Assembly: GCF_007004655.1 (NCBI RefSeq)
Contig: NZ_ML660088.1
Location: 442,166 to 506,165, forward strand
Direction of reading: 5' to 3'
Origin: Exilibacterium tricleocarpae
GTDB taxonomy: Bacteria; Pseudomonadota; Gammaproteobacteria; Pseudomonadales; Cellvibrionaceae
Length of the DNA: 64,000 nucleotides
The notes beneath the pieces were generated by a model that was not told where the DNA came from, did not search any database, and saw only the letters and a program-made list of their open reading frames with translations. Shown here in pieces: positions 1 through 9,577 of the stretch; position 1 is the first letter of the stretch, and the number at the start of each line of letters is the position of its first letter. A program made the translations under genes and the position numbers.

Positions 1-40
1 TCACGACCTGGCCCTTTTGGTTTTCTTTTTTATCTTACCG

Positions 41-1411
41 TCATCCCCCGCGGGTCAGCTTTTGTGGGTCCAGCAGCCGCTCCAGTTCGGCGCGCCCCAA
101 ATCGGTTTGCTCCTCCGCCACATCGACAATCGGACGCTCCTCCCGATAGGCTTGCTTGGCAATTTCCGCCGCTTTCAGGTAGCCGATTACCGGATTTAAC
201 GCCGTGACCAAAACCGGATTGCGAGTCAATGCCTGCTGCAAACGGGTCTCGTTAACAGCAAAAGAGGCAATCGCCTTGTCCGCCAACAGGCCGCCGGCGG
301 CACTCATCAGTTGCAGACTGCCCAAGAGATTGTTGGCTATCATCGGCAACATCACATTGAGTTCGAAGTTGCCCGACTGGCCGCCGATACTGATCGCGGT
401 ATCGTTGCCGATAACCTGGGCGCAGACCATGGCCACCGCTTCAGGAATGACCGGGTTGACCTTGCCCGGCATAATCGACGACCCCGGCTGCAACGCCTCG
501 AGTTCTATCTCGCCAAGCCCTGCCAGGGGTCCGGAGTTCATCCAGCGCAGATCGTTGGCAATTTTCATCAGGGTGACCGCCGCGGTCTTCAACTGGCCCG
601 ACAGCGCCACCGCGGTGTCCTGTGAACCGATGGCGGCAAAGAAGTTGTCACTGGGAGTAAACCCCAGACCGGCCATATCGCTCAACTCGCGACAGAAACG
701 CCGGGCAAAATCCGGATGCGCGTTGACACCGGTGCCCACCGCCGTCCCCCCTTGCGCCAATCGGGTAACGGCGGACTGCAAACCCCGCAACTGCTCGATG
801 TTCTGCCTTATCTGCGCCGCCCATCCGGACAGCACCTGATCGAGGCGCACCGGCATCGCGTCCATCAGGTGCGTGCGTCCCGTTTTGGTATACGGCACGG
901 CTTTCCCCTTGGTATCGATCACCTCACCCAGATGCTGCAAAGCCGGCAGTAAATCGTTGACCAACCCCAACGCCGCGCTGACATGAATGGTGGTGGGAAT
1001 CACGTCGTTGCTGCTTTGACCGCAATTCACATCGTCATTGGGACTGACCGCTTGCCCCAGAATACGACTCGCCAGGGTGGCGACCACCTCATTGGCGTTC
1101 ATATTGGAGCTGGTGCCGGAGCCGGTCTGGAACACATCTACGGGAAAATGGGCCATAAAATCCTGCTGCAGCAGTTGTTGGCAGGCGCTTGAGATGGCGT
1201 CTCCCCGCGCCTGCGGCAACTGCCCTAAGGCTACATTGGCCCGGGCCGCAGCCCCTTTCACCAGCAACAGGGCGCGGATAAACGCCGCCGGCAGCGGCTG
1301 CCCGCTGATCGGAAAGTTATCGACGGCGCGCTGGGTCTGGGCTCCGTAGAGCGCTGTCGCGGGCACCGCCACCTCGCCCATGCTGTCTCGTTCGATACGG
1401 GTGTCTGTCAT
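41..1411 (-). CDS. fumC: Class II fumarate hydratase
   Basis: Interconverts fumarate and L-malate in the TCA cycle; cytoplasmic tetramer. The 456-residue product has the family length. The signature loop GSSIMPGKVNP lies at about residues 310-320 and is followed by VIPE, a variant seen in the pseudomonad-type FumC and in aspartases. The C-terminal stretch with NPVIGYLKAAEIAK is typical of FumC. I chose the ATG at 1411, preceded by AGGA at about 9 bases; the frame stays open upstream to 1507 but would overlap mgsA. It lies 34 bases downstream of mgsA on the same strand, so the two are probably cotranscribed. Aspartase is the alternative, judged less likely from the C-terminal similarity. Confidence 0.93.
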   Translation of the reverse strand: MTDTRIERDSMGEVAVPATALYGAQTQRAVDNFPISGQPLPAAFIRALLLVKGAAARANVALGQLPQARGDAISSACQQLLQQDFMAHFPVDVFQTGSGTSSNMNANEVVATLASRILGQAVSPNDDVNCGQSSNDVIPTTIHVSAALGLVNDLLPALQHLGEVIDTKGKAVPYTKTGRTHLMDAMPVRLDQVLSGWAAQIRQNIEQLRGLQSAVTRLAQGGTAVGTGVNAHPDFARRFCRELSDMAGLGFTPSDNFFAAIGSQDTAVALSGQLKTAAVTLMKIANDLRWMNSGPLAGLGEIELEALQPGSSIMPGKVNPVIPEAVAMVCAQVIGNDTAISIGGQSGNFELNVMLPMIANNLLGSLQLMSAAGGLLADKAIASFAVNETRLQQALTRNPVLVTALNPVIGYLKAAEIAKQAYREERPIVDVAEEQTDLGRAELERLLDPQKLTRGG

Positions 1412-1445
1412 AATCGCAAGTCCTGGAGGTGTCTGAGACAGGTGC

Positions 1446-1919
1446 TCAACCCGGCTGATCAGCGCGGGTTCGCTCGGCCAGATAACCCTCGTAGTCCGGC
1501 ACCTCACGACTGTAAGCGCAGTCCATCTGCGGCGCGGCGATCAACAGATCCGCGGAGCTGCGATTGCAGGCGACGGGAATATTCCACACGGCGGCTATGC
1601 GCAATAGTGCCTTGACATCGGGGTCGTGAGGCAGGGGTTCGAAGGGGTCCCAGAAAAAGATGAGGAAATCGATATGGCCCTGGCTGATCATGGCGCCCAA
1701 TTGCTGATCTCCCCCCATCGGGCCGCTGATCAGCTTGTCGATCGGCAGCCCCAGGGCCGCCTCCACCTGCGCGCCGGTGGTGCCGGTGGCGAACAGTTGA
1801 TGCGCCTGGAGGCGGTCGCGGTGGCTGCGACACCAGTCGATCATAGCGGCTTTGCGGTTATCGTGGGCGACCAGCGCGATTTTTTTTTGGGGTGGAGATG
1901 TGATCTGCTTGTAACGCAC
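1446..1919 (-). CDS. mgsA: Methylglyoxal synthase
   Basis: Converts dihydroxyacetone phosphate to methylglyoxal and phosphate, a bypass that relieves sugar-phosphate stress. The 157-residue product matches the E. coli enzyme almost position for position: Asp71 in GPMGGDQQ, His98 and Asp101 in PLPHDPD fall at the same numbers as the known catalytic residues. The start is GTG at 1919 with AGAGG just upstream. It precedes fumC with a 34-base gap. The C-terminal tail after YEGYL is slightly longer than usual. Confidence 0.95.
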   Translation of the reverse strand: MRYKQITSPPQKKIALVAHDNRKAAMIDWCRSHRDRLQAHQLFATGTTGAQVEAALGLPIDKLISGPMGGDQQLGAMISQGHIDFLIFFWDPFEPLPHDPDVKALLRIAAVWNIPVACNRSSADLLIAAPQMDCAYSREVPDYEGYLAERTRADQPG

Positions 1920-2140
1920 GGCTTAACCTCTCTGCCTAGTGTCCTGTCGCCACCGGCAGCACCATGACTACCGGCAAGCCGATTCCGGCCGATAATCTCC
2001 GTTGCTACCGATACACCCTGTTACTGTCGAAATCCCACAGCTGCAACCAGCAGCAACCCATGCCGGAGCCTCGGGGACTTCGCCATTATAAACAGATAAA
2101 AGCGCTGCGTTTTAATCGCGACGCAGCCTGCAACCGGCGG

Positions 2141-2977
2141 TCACCCCGCAGCGACCCCGGACGGGATCGCTGCCTCATAGGTATTTTCGCGCGCAGGAAA
2201 AGTTCCGGCCCGAACCTCGCGCGCAAACGCCGTCGCGGCCTGATCGATCACCTCCCGCACCGCGCCGAACTCCTTGTTGAACCGCATCGGCGCCGGGCCG
2301 GCATTGAACCCGACCATATCGTTGATCACCAGCACCTGGCCATCACAGTCGGGCCCGGCGCCGATACCAATGGTGGGAATGCCGATGCAGCGGCTGACCT
2401 CCCCGGCCAGTTCGCCGGGAATGGCTTCCAATACCAGGGCAAAGGCCCCCGCCTCTTCCAGCGCCCTGGCATCGCGCAGCAGTTGCGCGGCCGCCTGCGA
2501 CTCCCGCGCCTGCACCTTGTTGCCACCCAGCACGTGGAACGATTGCGGTGTCAGCCCCAGGTGCGCCACCACCGGAATGCCCGCCGCGCTGATGGCCCGC
2601 ACCGAATCACAGACCCTACCTCCGCCCTCCAGCTTGACCGCACTCACATCGCTTTCCTTGAGCAGGCGCAGTGCAGCCTGCAGCGCCTGCGGCGGCCCCT
2701 GCTGATAGGTGCCGAACGGCAGATCGACCACCACCAGCGCCTGCCGGGCACCGCGGCTGACCATCCCGGCGTGATAAATCATCTGTTCGAGCGTCACTTT
2801 GAGCGTGGTGTCGTGTCCCTGCACGACACACCCCAGGGTGTCCCCCACCAGCAGTATATCGGCGTGACTGTCGAGCAGGGTCGCCATGGTGAAGTCATAG
2901 GCGGTGAGCATAACGATTTTGCGGCCGCCCTTGCGACCGACAATATCCGGTACCCTGATGGGTTTGAATTGCTGCAT
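2141..2977 (-). CDS. panB: 3-methyl-2-oxobutanoate hydroxymethyltransferase
   Basis: First committed step of pantothenate synthesis: transfers a hydroxymethyl group from methylene-tetrahydrofolate to 2-ketoisovalerate. The 278-residue TIM barrel shows VGDTLG and VVDLPFGTY (metal-ligand aspartates), VAHLGLTPQ, and LEAIPGELA carrying the catalytic glutamate, followed by IGIGAGPDCDGQVLV. It stands alone: panC is not next to it, unlike the common panB-panC order. A 7-bp stem (2104-2110 with 2121-2127) follows the stop codon but has no clear U-tract. The 221 bases between mgsA and panB otherwise show nothing I can name. Confidence 0.95.
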   Translation of the reverse strand: MQQFKPIRVPDIVGRKGGRKIVMLTAYDFTMATLLDSHADILLVGDTLGCVVQGHDTTLKVTLEQMIYHAGMVSRGARQALVVVDLPFGTYQQGPPQALQAALRLLKESDVSAVKLEGGGRVCDSVRAISAAGIPVVAHLGLTPQSFHVLGGNKVQARESQAAAQLLRDARALEEAGAFALVLEAIPGELAGEVSRCIGIPTIGIGAGPDCDGQVLVINDMVGFNAGPAPMRFNKEFGAVREVIDQAATAFAREVRAGTFPARENTYEAAIPSGVAAG

Positions 2978-3050
2978 AGTACCTCCGCTGCCGTGAACGG
3001 CGTATCGCTAAAAGTGGTCGTTTCGGATTGATCTGTTTCAATGGCTTCCG

Positions 3051-3095
3051 CTCCATCTCAACTATCTCCATCTCAACTATCTCCATCTCAACTAC
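3051..3095. repeat. 15-bp tandem repeat, three copies
   Basis: Three consecutive 15-base units (ctccatctcaactat) lie between panB and the divergent LysR gene; the third copy differs only at its last base. On the minus strand the units read Met-Glu-Ile-Val-Glu in an unused frame. The rest of the 283-base gap is AT-rich near 3110-3180 and probably holds the two divergent promoters. Confidence 0.9.
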
Positions 3096-3260
3096 GCCGC
3101 GAGAATGGTCCATGCTAAGATCATAGTCAATTATAGGATTTAGTATGTATCCCTTAGAAATCCCTTATACTTGAAAGCCGTTCTATACTCGCCTGACCAC
3201 TGTGAGGTGAGTTATGCGGGTTCTGGAATCCTCCTTTAGACAGAGAGCGGGGAGCGGATA

Positions 3261-4187
3261 ATGACACTCGACGACCTGGATATTTTTATCGCCGTCTGCC
3301 AGGCGGAGAACCTCAGCGCTGTGGCCCGCGACCTGGGCTGCACCCAGCCGGCGGTCAGCCAGCATATCACCCGCCTGGAAAACGAACTGGGGACTCCCCT
3401 GCTCGAGCGCCGCGCCCGCGGCGTATCGGTAACGCCCGCCGGGCGACTGTTCTACGAGCATGTGGTGGAGGGGCTGGGCACGCTGAAACTGGGTGTGCGC
3501 CAGGTCAGGCAACTGCAGGCCGGCGAAGCCGGCGCGCTGGGTATCACCACCGGCAGCACCACCATCCGCCATTTTATGACCGATGTGGTAAGCGCTTTTC
3601 GCGAGCGCTATCCCCAGGTGCAATTGCAATTTCACTCCGCCAACTCTCACCGCCGCTGTATCGATGCCCTGCGTAACGAACAGGCCGATCTCGCGTTCGT
3701 TACCATGGGCACCCCCATCCGCGGACTCGAACAGCGGCCCGTCGTGGAAATGCCCTGGGTTCTGGTAACCCCGCAGTCCGCGGCCTGGAGTGAAAAGGAC
3801 ACGGTGGCGCTGCAGGACCTGAAACGTATCCCCTATATCCGCCTGAAGGAATCGTCCACCTCCCAGGGCCAGCTCGAATCGCTGCTGCTCGATGCCGGTA
3901 TTCACCTGGAAACCTCGACCACGGTCGACGACTGGGATACGGCGATTTTGTTCGCCAGTATGGGGTTGGGCTGCGCGGTGACACCGGCGCTGCACGCCGA
4001 GCACCTGGCGCAGCAGCACAGCATTGCCATCTACCCGATTGAGAGCCTGCCGCCGGTGGTGTTTGGTTGGGCATCGCGGCGGTGGAAATCGCTGCCGAAA
4101 GTAGCCAGGGATTTTATCGAGATGTTTGCCGGCAATACGTCTATCGCCCCTCACTACCTGAAGAAAAATAGTGAAGTCAATCGCTGA
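3261..4187 (+). CDS. LysR-family transcriptional regulator
   Basis: DNA-binding regulator of 308 residues. Residues 1-60 form the winged helix-turn-helix (LDIFIAVCQAENLSAVARDLGCTQPAVSQHI spans it), and residues about 90-295 form the LysR substrate-binding fold. ATG at 3261 is preceded by a GGGGAG ribosome site. It is divergent from panB and upstream of a MATE exporter in the same direction, but a 550-base gap with its own repeats separates it from the exporter. The effector and target are unknown. Confidence 0.9.
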   Translation: MTLDDLDIFIAVCQAENLSAVARDLGCTQPAVSQHITRLENELGTPLLERRARGVSVTPAGRLFYEHVVEGLGTLKLGVRQVRQLQAGEAGALGITTGSTTIRHFMTDVVSAFRERYPQVQLQFHSANSHRRCIDALRNEQADLAFVTMGTPIRGLEQRPVVEMPWVLVTPQSAAWSEKDTVALQDLKRIPYIRLKESSTSQGQLESLLLDAGIHLETSTTVDDWDTAILFASMGLGCAVTPALHAEHLAQQHSIAIYPIESLPPVVFGWASRRWKSLPKVARDFIEMFAGNTSIAPHYLKKNSEVNR

Positions 4188-4430
4188 GCGGACCGGCCAA
4201 TCGGCACCTCTTTGCTAAAACACCAGGAAGTAAACGCCTCAAGCAAGTGCCGTTGGACACCGGGTGTGGATAACGTGCAAAAATCCGAAAAAATAGTTTC
4301 AAAAAAAACCAAAGCCGTCTAGAATCTACCATCGGCAGTTATGGTACCGTACCCAACGGGCGCACTGCCGGCTTCAGTTGTTGTGATCAAGTCTCAACCC
4401 TACAAGCAGACTCGCAGCAAGTAGCGTCAA

Positions 4431-4540
4431 TAGATAGCTCGTAATAGATAGCTCGTAACAGTTAGTTTGCAAAAAAGTACCCTGTATAGTTTGCAAAAAA
4501 GTACCCTGTAAAAAGCCAGCCCGTAAAAAGCTAGCCCGTA
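4431..4540. repeat. Cluster of three tandem duplications
   Basis: In the long leader of the MATE gene three different tandem duplications follow one another: a 14-base unit twice (4431-4458), a 24-base unit containing gcaaaaaagtaccctgta twice without mismatch (4463-4510), and a 15-base unit (gtaaaaagc[ct]agccc) twice plus a partial copy (4508-4544). A plausible minus-10 box, tagaat, lies upstream at 4320-4325, so the repeats may be transcribed as leader RNA. The rest of 4188-4737 shows only the short reading frame at 4569. Confidence 0.85.
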
Positions 4541-4568
4541 AAAGGCATTGTCAGAAGGACGTATAGCC

Positions 4569-4607
4569 ATGACAGTTTACAAACCTTTCCCCATGCTGCG
4601 CCGCTAA
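4569..4607 (+). CDS. Possible 12-codon leader peptide
   Basis: A short reading frame MTVYKPFPMLRR has an AAGGA sequence eight bases before its ATG. It lies between the tandem-duplication cluster and the MATE exporter and ends in Arg-Arg-stop, a layout seen in translation-attenuation leaders. This is inference; a 12-codon frame can occur by chance. Confidence 0.3.
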   Translation: MTVYKPFPMLRR

Positions 4608-4737
4608 TCGCGCCACCGACCGCTACGCACAACCTCTCTCTAGTTATAGCTAATCCCGAGGCGCGCCTAGCGCGTCACAGGGCCGTTGTGTGCTCGTGCA
4701 ACGGAAAAAGGTCAAACAGCCCAGTGAATTAACACTT

Positions 4738-6168
4738 ATGGATCAGGAACATCAACCTATTCCCCAGGCGGGGCAGCCCCTCAGGCAACGCTGGCAGGGG
4801 GAAATACGGGTGCTCGCGGTCTTGGGCGGGCCGATCGTCGTCACCCAACTGCTGCAAATGGCCACCGGCGTGGTCGACACGATTATGTCCGGCCGCGCCA
4901 GCGCCCAGGACCTGGCCGGCGTCTCCATCGGCGTCAGCCTGTGGATTCCCATTTTTCTCTTTTCTCTCGGCACCCTGATGGCGTTGACGCCGGTTGTCGC
5001 TCACGCGCGGGGTGCGCAACAGGACGACGAGATAGCGCCGGCCGTCTATCAGGGGTTTTGGATATCCCTGCTCGCCAGCGTTTTGATTGTGGCGCTGCTG
5101 GTCAATATCGACCCGGTGCTCGGCTGGATCAACGTCAACGATGAGATAAGGCCCATCACTGCCGGCTACCTGTACGCGATGGCATTCGGTATGCCCGCCA
5201 TTCTCGGCTTCAATGTCCTGCGCGCCTATGCCGACGGCCTGTCACTGACACGCCCGGCAATGATCGCCAGCATTATCAGCCTGGCCGTGAATGTACCGCT
5301 GAACTACGTCTTGATCTACGGTAAGTTGGGCTTTCCGGCGTTTGGCGGCGTCGGTTGCGGCTGGGCCAGCGCCGCGGCGCTGTGGGTCAGTTTTGCCGTC
5401 ATGATCGGCTATGTGGCCCTGGCTCGCGGTTTTCGAGGCACATGGCTATTTACCCGCGTCCACCCACCGCAGTGGCAGCAAATAAAGGCCTTGTTGAAAC
5501 TCGGCGTGCCGATCGGCTGCAGCTACCTGGTCGAATCCAGCATGTTCTCCGTGATCGCCCTGTTTCTGGCCGTTTACGGCGCCGTGGTAGTGGCATCGCA
5601 CCAGATCGCCCTGAACGTGGCATCCCTGGTCTTTATGATACCGCTCAGCCTCGGCCTGGCGCTGACGATTCGCGTGGGTTTTTTGAGCGGCGCCGGGCAA
5701 CCGCTGGCAGCGCGTTTTTCAGCGTTTACGGGCGTCGCACTGGCGCTGATTTACGGCACTGTCAGCGCCGTCTGCCTGTGGGTATTCGCACCCACCATCG
5801 TCTCCTGGTATACCCCCGAGTACCAGGTCCAGCGCCTGGCCGCGGAACTGCTGGTGTTGGCGGCGGTATTCCAGCTCACCGACGCCGTGCAGGTAACCTG
5901 CGCCGGCGCCCTGCGCGGTTACAAAGACACCGCCGTGCCCATGGTGATGACCGTCGTTGCGTTCTGGTTGCTGTGCCTGCCGCTGGGCTATGGTCTGGGC
6001 ATGACCGATTGGTTTGGCCCGGCCCTGCAGGCCAGGGGGTTTTGGATCGGACTGGTGTTGGGGCTTTCGGTGGCGGCAGTGTTTCTTTCGACCAGGCTTT
6101 ATCTACTCAGCCGCCGCAGAATATTGCCGCCGCAGACCGGCCATGGTTTCAGTGCCCAGGTGCGGTAA
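4738..6168 (+). CDS. MATE-family multidrug exporter
   Basis: Inner-membrane cation-coupled antiporter of the NorM/MATE type. With the ATG at 4738 the product is 476 residues with about 12 hydrophobic segments in two homologous halves. The first half opens with EIRVLAVLGGPIVVTQLLQM and VDTIMSGR; the second with LLKLGVPIGCSYLVESSMF. Two in-frame GTG codons upstream (4690 and 4696) would add up to 16 basic, low-quality residues; none of the starts has a strong ribosome site. It is followed after 75 bases by the VanZ-like gene. Substrate unknown. Confidence 0.92.
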   Translation: MDQEHQPIPQAGQPLRQRWQGEIRVLAVLGGPIVVTQLLQMATGVVDTIMSGRASAQDLAGVSIGVSLWIPIFLFSLGTLMALTPVVAHARGAQQDDEIAPAVYQGFWISLLASVLIVALLVNIDPVLGWINVNDEIRPITAGYLYAMAFGMPAILGFNVLRAYADGLSLTRPAMIASIISLAVNVPLNYVLIYGKLGFPAFGGVGCGWASAAALWVSFAVMIGYVALARGFRGTWLFTRVHPPQWQQIKALLKLGVPIGCSYLVESSMFSVIALFLAVYGAVVVASHQIALNVASLVFMIPLSLGLALTIRVGFLSGAGQPLAARFSAFTGVALALIYGTVSAVCLWVFAPTIVSWYTPEYQVQRLAAELLVLAAVFQLTDAVQVTCAGALRGYKDTAVPMVMTVVAFWLLCLPLGYGLGMTDWFGPALQARGFWIGLVLGLSVAAVFLSTRLYLLSRRRILPPQTGHGFSAQVR

Positions 6169-6243
6169 GATAGCCCGGCCTGCGCCGAATGGCATTACGG
6201 CCTGCTACCCGGAACCGGAAGATATTTTGCCTAGACGAATGGA

Positions 6244-7215
6244 ATGGATGCGATATTGAAATCTTCACTCCCGCTCAGCCGCGGCCGCCTGCTGTTGATG
6301 GGTGCCGGTTTGGGCGTTCTCGGCACCGTGCTGCTGACAGTGCAGTTACCCGGGGATGATCGTTTTACCCGAGCCCTGCAAAATGCCGGGCATGCGGGCC
6401 TGTTTGCACTGCTGACGATCGTCGTACTGCCGGCAATGCGCCCGGCAAACACAGCCGCCCCGTTGCGCCCGCTGGTCGTTATGTTTGTACTCGCCTGTCT
6501 GGCGCTGGGTGTGGGAGTGGAACTGGTGCAGTCGTTTATCGGCCGCCAGGCCTCCTGGAAAGATATCGCCCTGAATATGGCCGGCGTCGGCATCGGACTG
6601 TGCCTGTTGACGAGTTTCAGGCCCGGCTCGTCCCTGCCCTTGCGCGCCACCGCGGCGTTTGTCTGTTTACTGCTGTTGGCGGCGAGCTTTACCGACCCCG
6701 CCTTGTGGTGGTACCGGCAACTGCAACGCGACCGCCAGTTTCCCGTGATAGCCGCCTTCGAGTCGCCCTGGGTCAATCGCTTTGCCTCATCGAGCTACGG
6801 TAGCCAGCTCGCTATAGTGCCGGCGCCGGCGGCCTGGTCGCAAAACCTTTCGCAGGTGGCGCGGCTGACACTGCGCCGTCGCGGGCCCTGGCCGGGCCTG
6901 GCCCTGGTTGAGGTCTATCCCGATTGGCGCGACTACCGCTTCCTGTCTTTCGAAATCTTTTCGGCCAACCCCGATCCCCTTGACCTGTCCCTGCGCATTC
7001 ACGATAAATCCCACGACTATAGACACGCCGACCGATTCAATCGACAACTGCGCGTCAACCCCGGCGTCAACCGTTATACGATTCCCCTGGAGGCCGTTCG
7101 GCAGGCACCCGCCGGCCGCGATATGGATATGCGCAATGTTCACACCCTGGTCTGGTTCTCGCATCGCCCCCGGCACGAGAAGGTGATTTTCTTTGATAAC
7201 GTGAGGTTGTTGTAG
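6244..7215 (+). CDS. VanZ-like membrane protein with C-terminal jelly-roll-like domain
   Basis: Product of 323 residues. Residues about 15-125 carry four hydrophobic segments with the VanZ pattern (NAGHAGLFALL, VELVQSFIGRQASWKDIALNMAG). From about residue 165 the protein is soluble and shows FESPW, SLRIHDKSHDY, RYTIPLE and VIFFDNVRLL, a pattern like carbohydrate-binding jelly-roll domains. VanZ domains have been linked to glycopeptide resistance, but no such role can be read here. The tail may bind an envelope glycan; that is inference. It converges on the VWA gene. Confidence 0.8.
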   Translation: MDAILKSSLPLSRGRLLLMGAGLGVLGTVLLTVQLPGDDRFTRALQNAGHAGLFALLTIVVLPAMRPANTAAPLRPLVVMFVLACLALGVGVELVQSFIGRQASWKDIALNMAGVGIGLCLLTSFRPGSSLPLRATAAFVCLLLLAASFTDPALWWYRQLQRDRQFPVIAAFESPWVNRFASSSYGSQLAIVPAPAAWSQNLSQVARLTLRRRGPWPGLALVEVYPDWRDYRFLSFEIFSANPDPLDLSLRIHDKSHDYRHADRFNRQLRVNPGVNRYTIPLEAVRQAPAGRDMDMRNVHTLVWFSHRPRHEKVIFFDNVRLL

Positions 7216-7244
7216 GGATAGGCTGTGGGGATAGGCTGTAGGGC
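7211..7244. repeat. 13-bp tandem repeat across a stop codon
   Basis: The unit tgt[ag]gggataggc occurs twice (7211-7223, 7224-7236) plus a partial third copy. The first copy contains the TAG stop of the VanZ-like gene at 7213-7215. Confidence 0.85.
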
Positions 7245-7249
7245 TATGT

Positions 7250-8635
7250 TCAACTGTGCCGCAGCAACCGGCTGAAGATGCGCGTCAGGTCGCGCAGTGA
7301 ATTGCACGGCTCCACCTGCGAACAGAAAGGGGCGTAGTCCCGCATAATGGAGTCACCGGTATTCCAGCTGACCCGACTCTCCGGGTTGAGCCAGATGACC
7401 CGGCGGCTGCGCCGATAGACCCGCTCCCACACCCCGGCATTGCCGTCGGCGTCATTGTTGCGGGCATCGCCAAGCATGATCACTGTTGTCTTGTTGTCGA
7501 TATCGCTGAGCAGGTGGGCGTCCAGCTCCCGCAATGCCCGGCCGTAGTCCGTAGACATATTACCCCAGTTGTTCAATAGGTCTGACACCGCCGCTTCCAG
7601 CTCCAGTTCGGCAAAGCAATCGGTCACCTCGGTCAGTGCGGCGGTGAAAACAAAAGATCGCACCCGCGGCATAACGTCCTGCAGGCTATAGAGAAACAAC
7701 AGCAGAAAACGCGCGACCCGGCTCACCGACCCGCTCACATCACAAATGGCCACCACCTTGGGCCGATCGATGCGCACCGACTTCCAGCGGGTGCGAAACT
7801 GTATACCGTCGAACGCCGCATTGGCAGCTATGGTTCTGCGCACATCCAACAGGCCCCGTTTCGCCACCTTGCGGCGCCGGGCGTGCTGCGCCGCCAACTG
7901 TTTGGCAGCTTTGCGCACCAACCTGGTCATATGCTGGTAGTGGTGTAGATCGATATTGGTGAGCCTGACTTTCTGCAACGACTCGTCCTGTAAACGCCTG
8001 CCCTGTTGCCCGGCAAACAACAGGTACTGTTGTTCCACATAGTCTTTGACCTGATCGACCAGTTGCTGGCGACGGTGCTGCAGCCTGGTCAGCAACAGCT
8101 GCTGCCCGAGGTCTGCAGGGTTCTGATTCAAGGTATTGATTTCGCGGTTTAAGGCATCCATGCCCAACCGCTGTAACACGTCATAGCTGTAGCGACTCTT
8201 TTGGGTAAACACCTGAATTTGGTTGACCCCGGCCTCCCGCGCCGCCGTCGCCACCGCCAGGGAGAGTTCGGCGGCATCGCCATCGAGCAATTGCCGGCCC
8301 AACGCGGAGACAACCGCAGCGGCGGCGTCGCCGTCCGCGATCAGCGGCATCGGGTCCTCGGGGTTTTGCGCCGCAGTGGCGTCAGCACCGACCGGCTCAT
8401 CAACTTCCGCCCCGGGCGCACCCGGAACCTGAAAGTAGCGGTCGAACAATTGTTCGTACAGATATTTCTGGTCTTGCGATTTAGCCAGTACCAGACCCAA
8501 CGCCGTTTTCAGGCGCGGCCGGTCATCGAGACCAATTATCTTCAGGGTATGCAGAGCATCCAATGTCTCTGCCGGCGATACACCCACATCGGACTGGCGC
8601 AGCGCAACGATAAATTCATTTAAGACCTGCTGCAT
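7250..8635 (-). CDS. VWA domain protein, CoxE-like, partner of MoxR
   Basis: Product of 461 residues. The C-terminal half is a von Willebrand A domain with a metal-ion-dependent adhesion site (CDVSGSVSR, the DxSxS pattern) and LGDARNN further on. The N-terminal half is helical and glutamine-rich. It starts six bases after the MoxR ATPase stop, so the pair is cotranscribed. MoxR-VWA pairs act as chaperones that mature or insert cofactors into enzyme complexes; the client here is unknown. Confidence 0.88.
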   Translation of the reverse strand: MQQVLNEFIVALRQSDVGVSPAETLDALHTLKIIGLDDRPRLKTALGLVLAKSQDQKYLYEQLFDRYFQVPGAPGAEVDEPVGADATAAQNPEDPMPLIADGDAAAAVVSALGRQLLDGDAAELSLAVATAAREAGVNQIQVFTQKSRYSYDVLQRLGMDALNREINTLNQNPADLGQQLLLTRLQHRRQQLVDQVKDYVEQQYLLFAGQQGRRLQDESLQKVRLTNIDLHHYQHMTRLVRKAAKQLAAQHARRRKVAKRGLLDVRRTIAANAAFDGIQFRTRWKSVRIDRPKVVAICDVSGSVSRVARFLLLFLYSLQDVMPRVRSFVFTAALTEVTDCFAELELEAAVSDLLNNWGNMSTDYGRALRELDAHLLSDIDNKTTVIMLGDARNNDADGNAGVWERVYRRSRRVIWLNPESRVSWNTGDSIMRDYAPFCSQVEPCNSLRDLTRIFSRLLRHS

Positions 8636-8641
8636 GGCGCG

Positions 8642-9577
8642 CTAGTTTTTCGGATTCAACAGTCGGCCAAGTTCGGGTTCGACAATCTCAATATCCTCCT
8701 GGTATTTCAGCAACAGGTTCAAGGTATCCCGCACCCAGGCGCGGTCGAGGGATTCGACATTGAGCAGCAGCAAAGCCCTGGCCCAGTCGATGGTTTCACT
8801 GATGGCCGGCGCCTTTTTCAGCGCCATGGCCCGCAACTGATCGACAAACTGAATGAGTTGCTCGCGCAGTTGTCGTTGCATCTGCGGCACCTGGGTGGCG
8901 ATAATCTGCGCCTCCAGCGCCGGTTCCGGAAAGGGAATATACAGGTGCAGACAGCGGCGTTTCAACGCATCGCCCAGTTCCCGGGTGTTATTGCTGGTGA
9001 GCAGGACTATCGGGGTGGATTTGGCCTTGATGGTGCCGATTTCAGGAATCGAGACCTGATAGTCGGACAGCAACTCCAACAGGAAGGCCTCAAATTCCTG
9101 GTCCGCCTTATCGATTTCGTCCACCAGTAATATCGCCCCGTCCTCCACCTGCAGCGTTTGCAGCAGGGGCCGCGCCTCGAGAAACTCCGGCGAATAAAAG
9201 ATATCGCCGAACTGGTGCAGGCGGCTCACCGATTCCTCCAGGCCGCGCGCACCGCGCAGGATATCGCCGAGTTGATCTTTCAACACCTGGGTGTAAAGCA
9301 GCTGCTTGCCGTATTTCCATTCGTAGAGCGCCTTGACCTCGTCCAGGCCCTCGTAACACTGCATGCGGATCAAAGGCGCGCCGAGATACTCAGCGGTTTT
9401 CTTGGCCAGTTCGGTCTTGCCGACCCCCGGCGGTCCCTCCACCAGGATGGGTTTTTGCAACTGGCAGGCCAGGTACATGGCGGTGGCAATGGCATCGCTG
9501 CAAATGTAGCCCAGTTTTTCAAAACCTTCCCGCACTACCTCGGGCGAGGAGATCTTATCGTGATGTTTGATTTTCAC
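8642..9577 (-). CDS. MoxR-family AAA+ ATPase
   Basis: Product of 311 residues. Walker A is GPPGVGKTE, Walker B is ILLVDEIDKAD, and sensor 1 is PIVLLTSNNTRELGDALKRR, all in the expected order. GTG at 9577 is the start. It probably energises the chaperone action of the adjacent VWA protein, as in other MoxR-VWA pairs. Confidence 0.93.
   Translation of the reverse strand: MKIKHHDKISSPEVVREGFEKLGYICSDAIATAMYLACQLQKPILVEGPPGVGKTELAKKTAEYLGAPLIRMQCYEGLDEVKALYEWKYGKQLLYTQVLKDQLGDILRGARGLEESVSRLHQFGDIFYSPEFLEARPLLQTLQVEDGAILLVDEIDKADQEFEAFLLELLSDYQVSIPEIGTIKAKSTPIVLLTSNNTRELGDALKRRCLHLYIPFPEPALEAQIIATQVPQMQRQLREQLIQFVDQLRAMALKKAPAISETIDWARALLLLNVESLDRAWVRDTLNLLLKYQEDIEIVEPELGRLLNPKN

Noticed and set aside
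1964..3031. Long plus-strand frame of 355 codons opposite panB
   Set aside because: It is antisense to a complete panB, has a low-complexity Arg/His-rich translation and no domain pattern.
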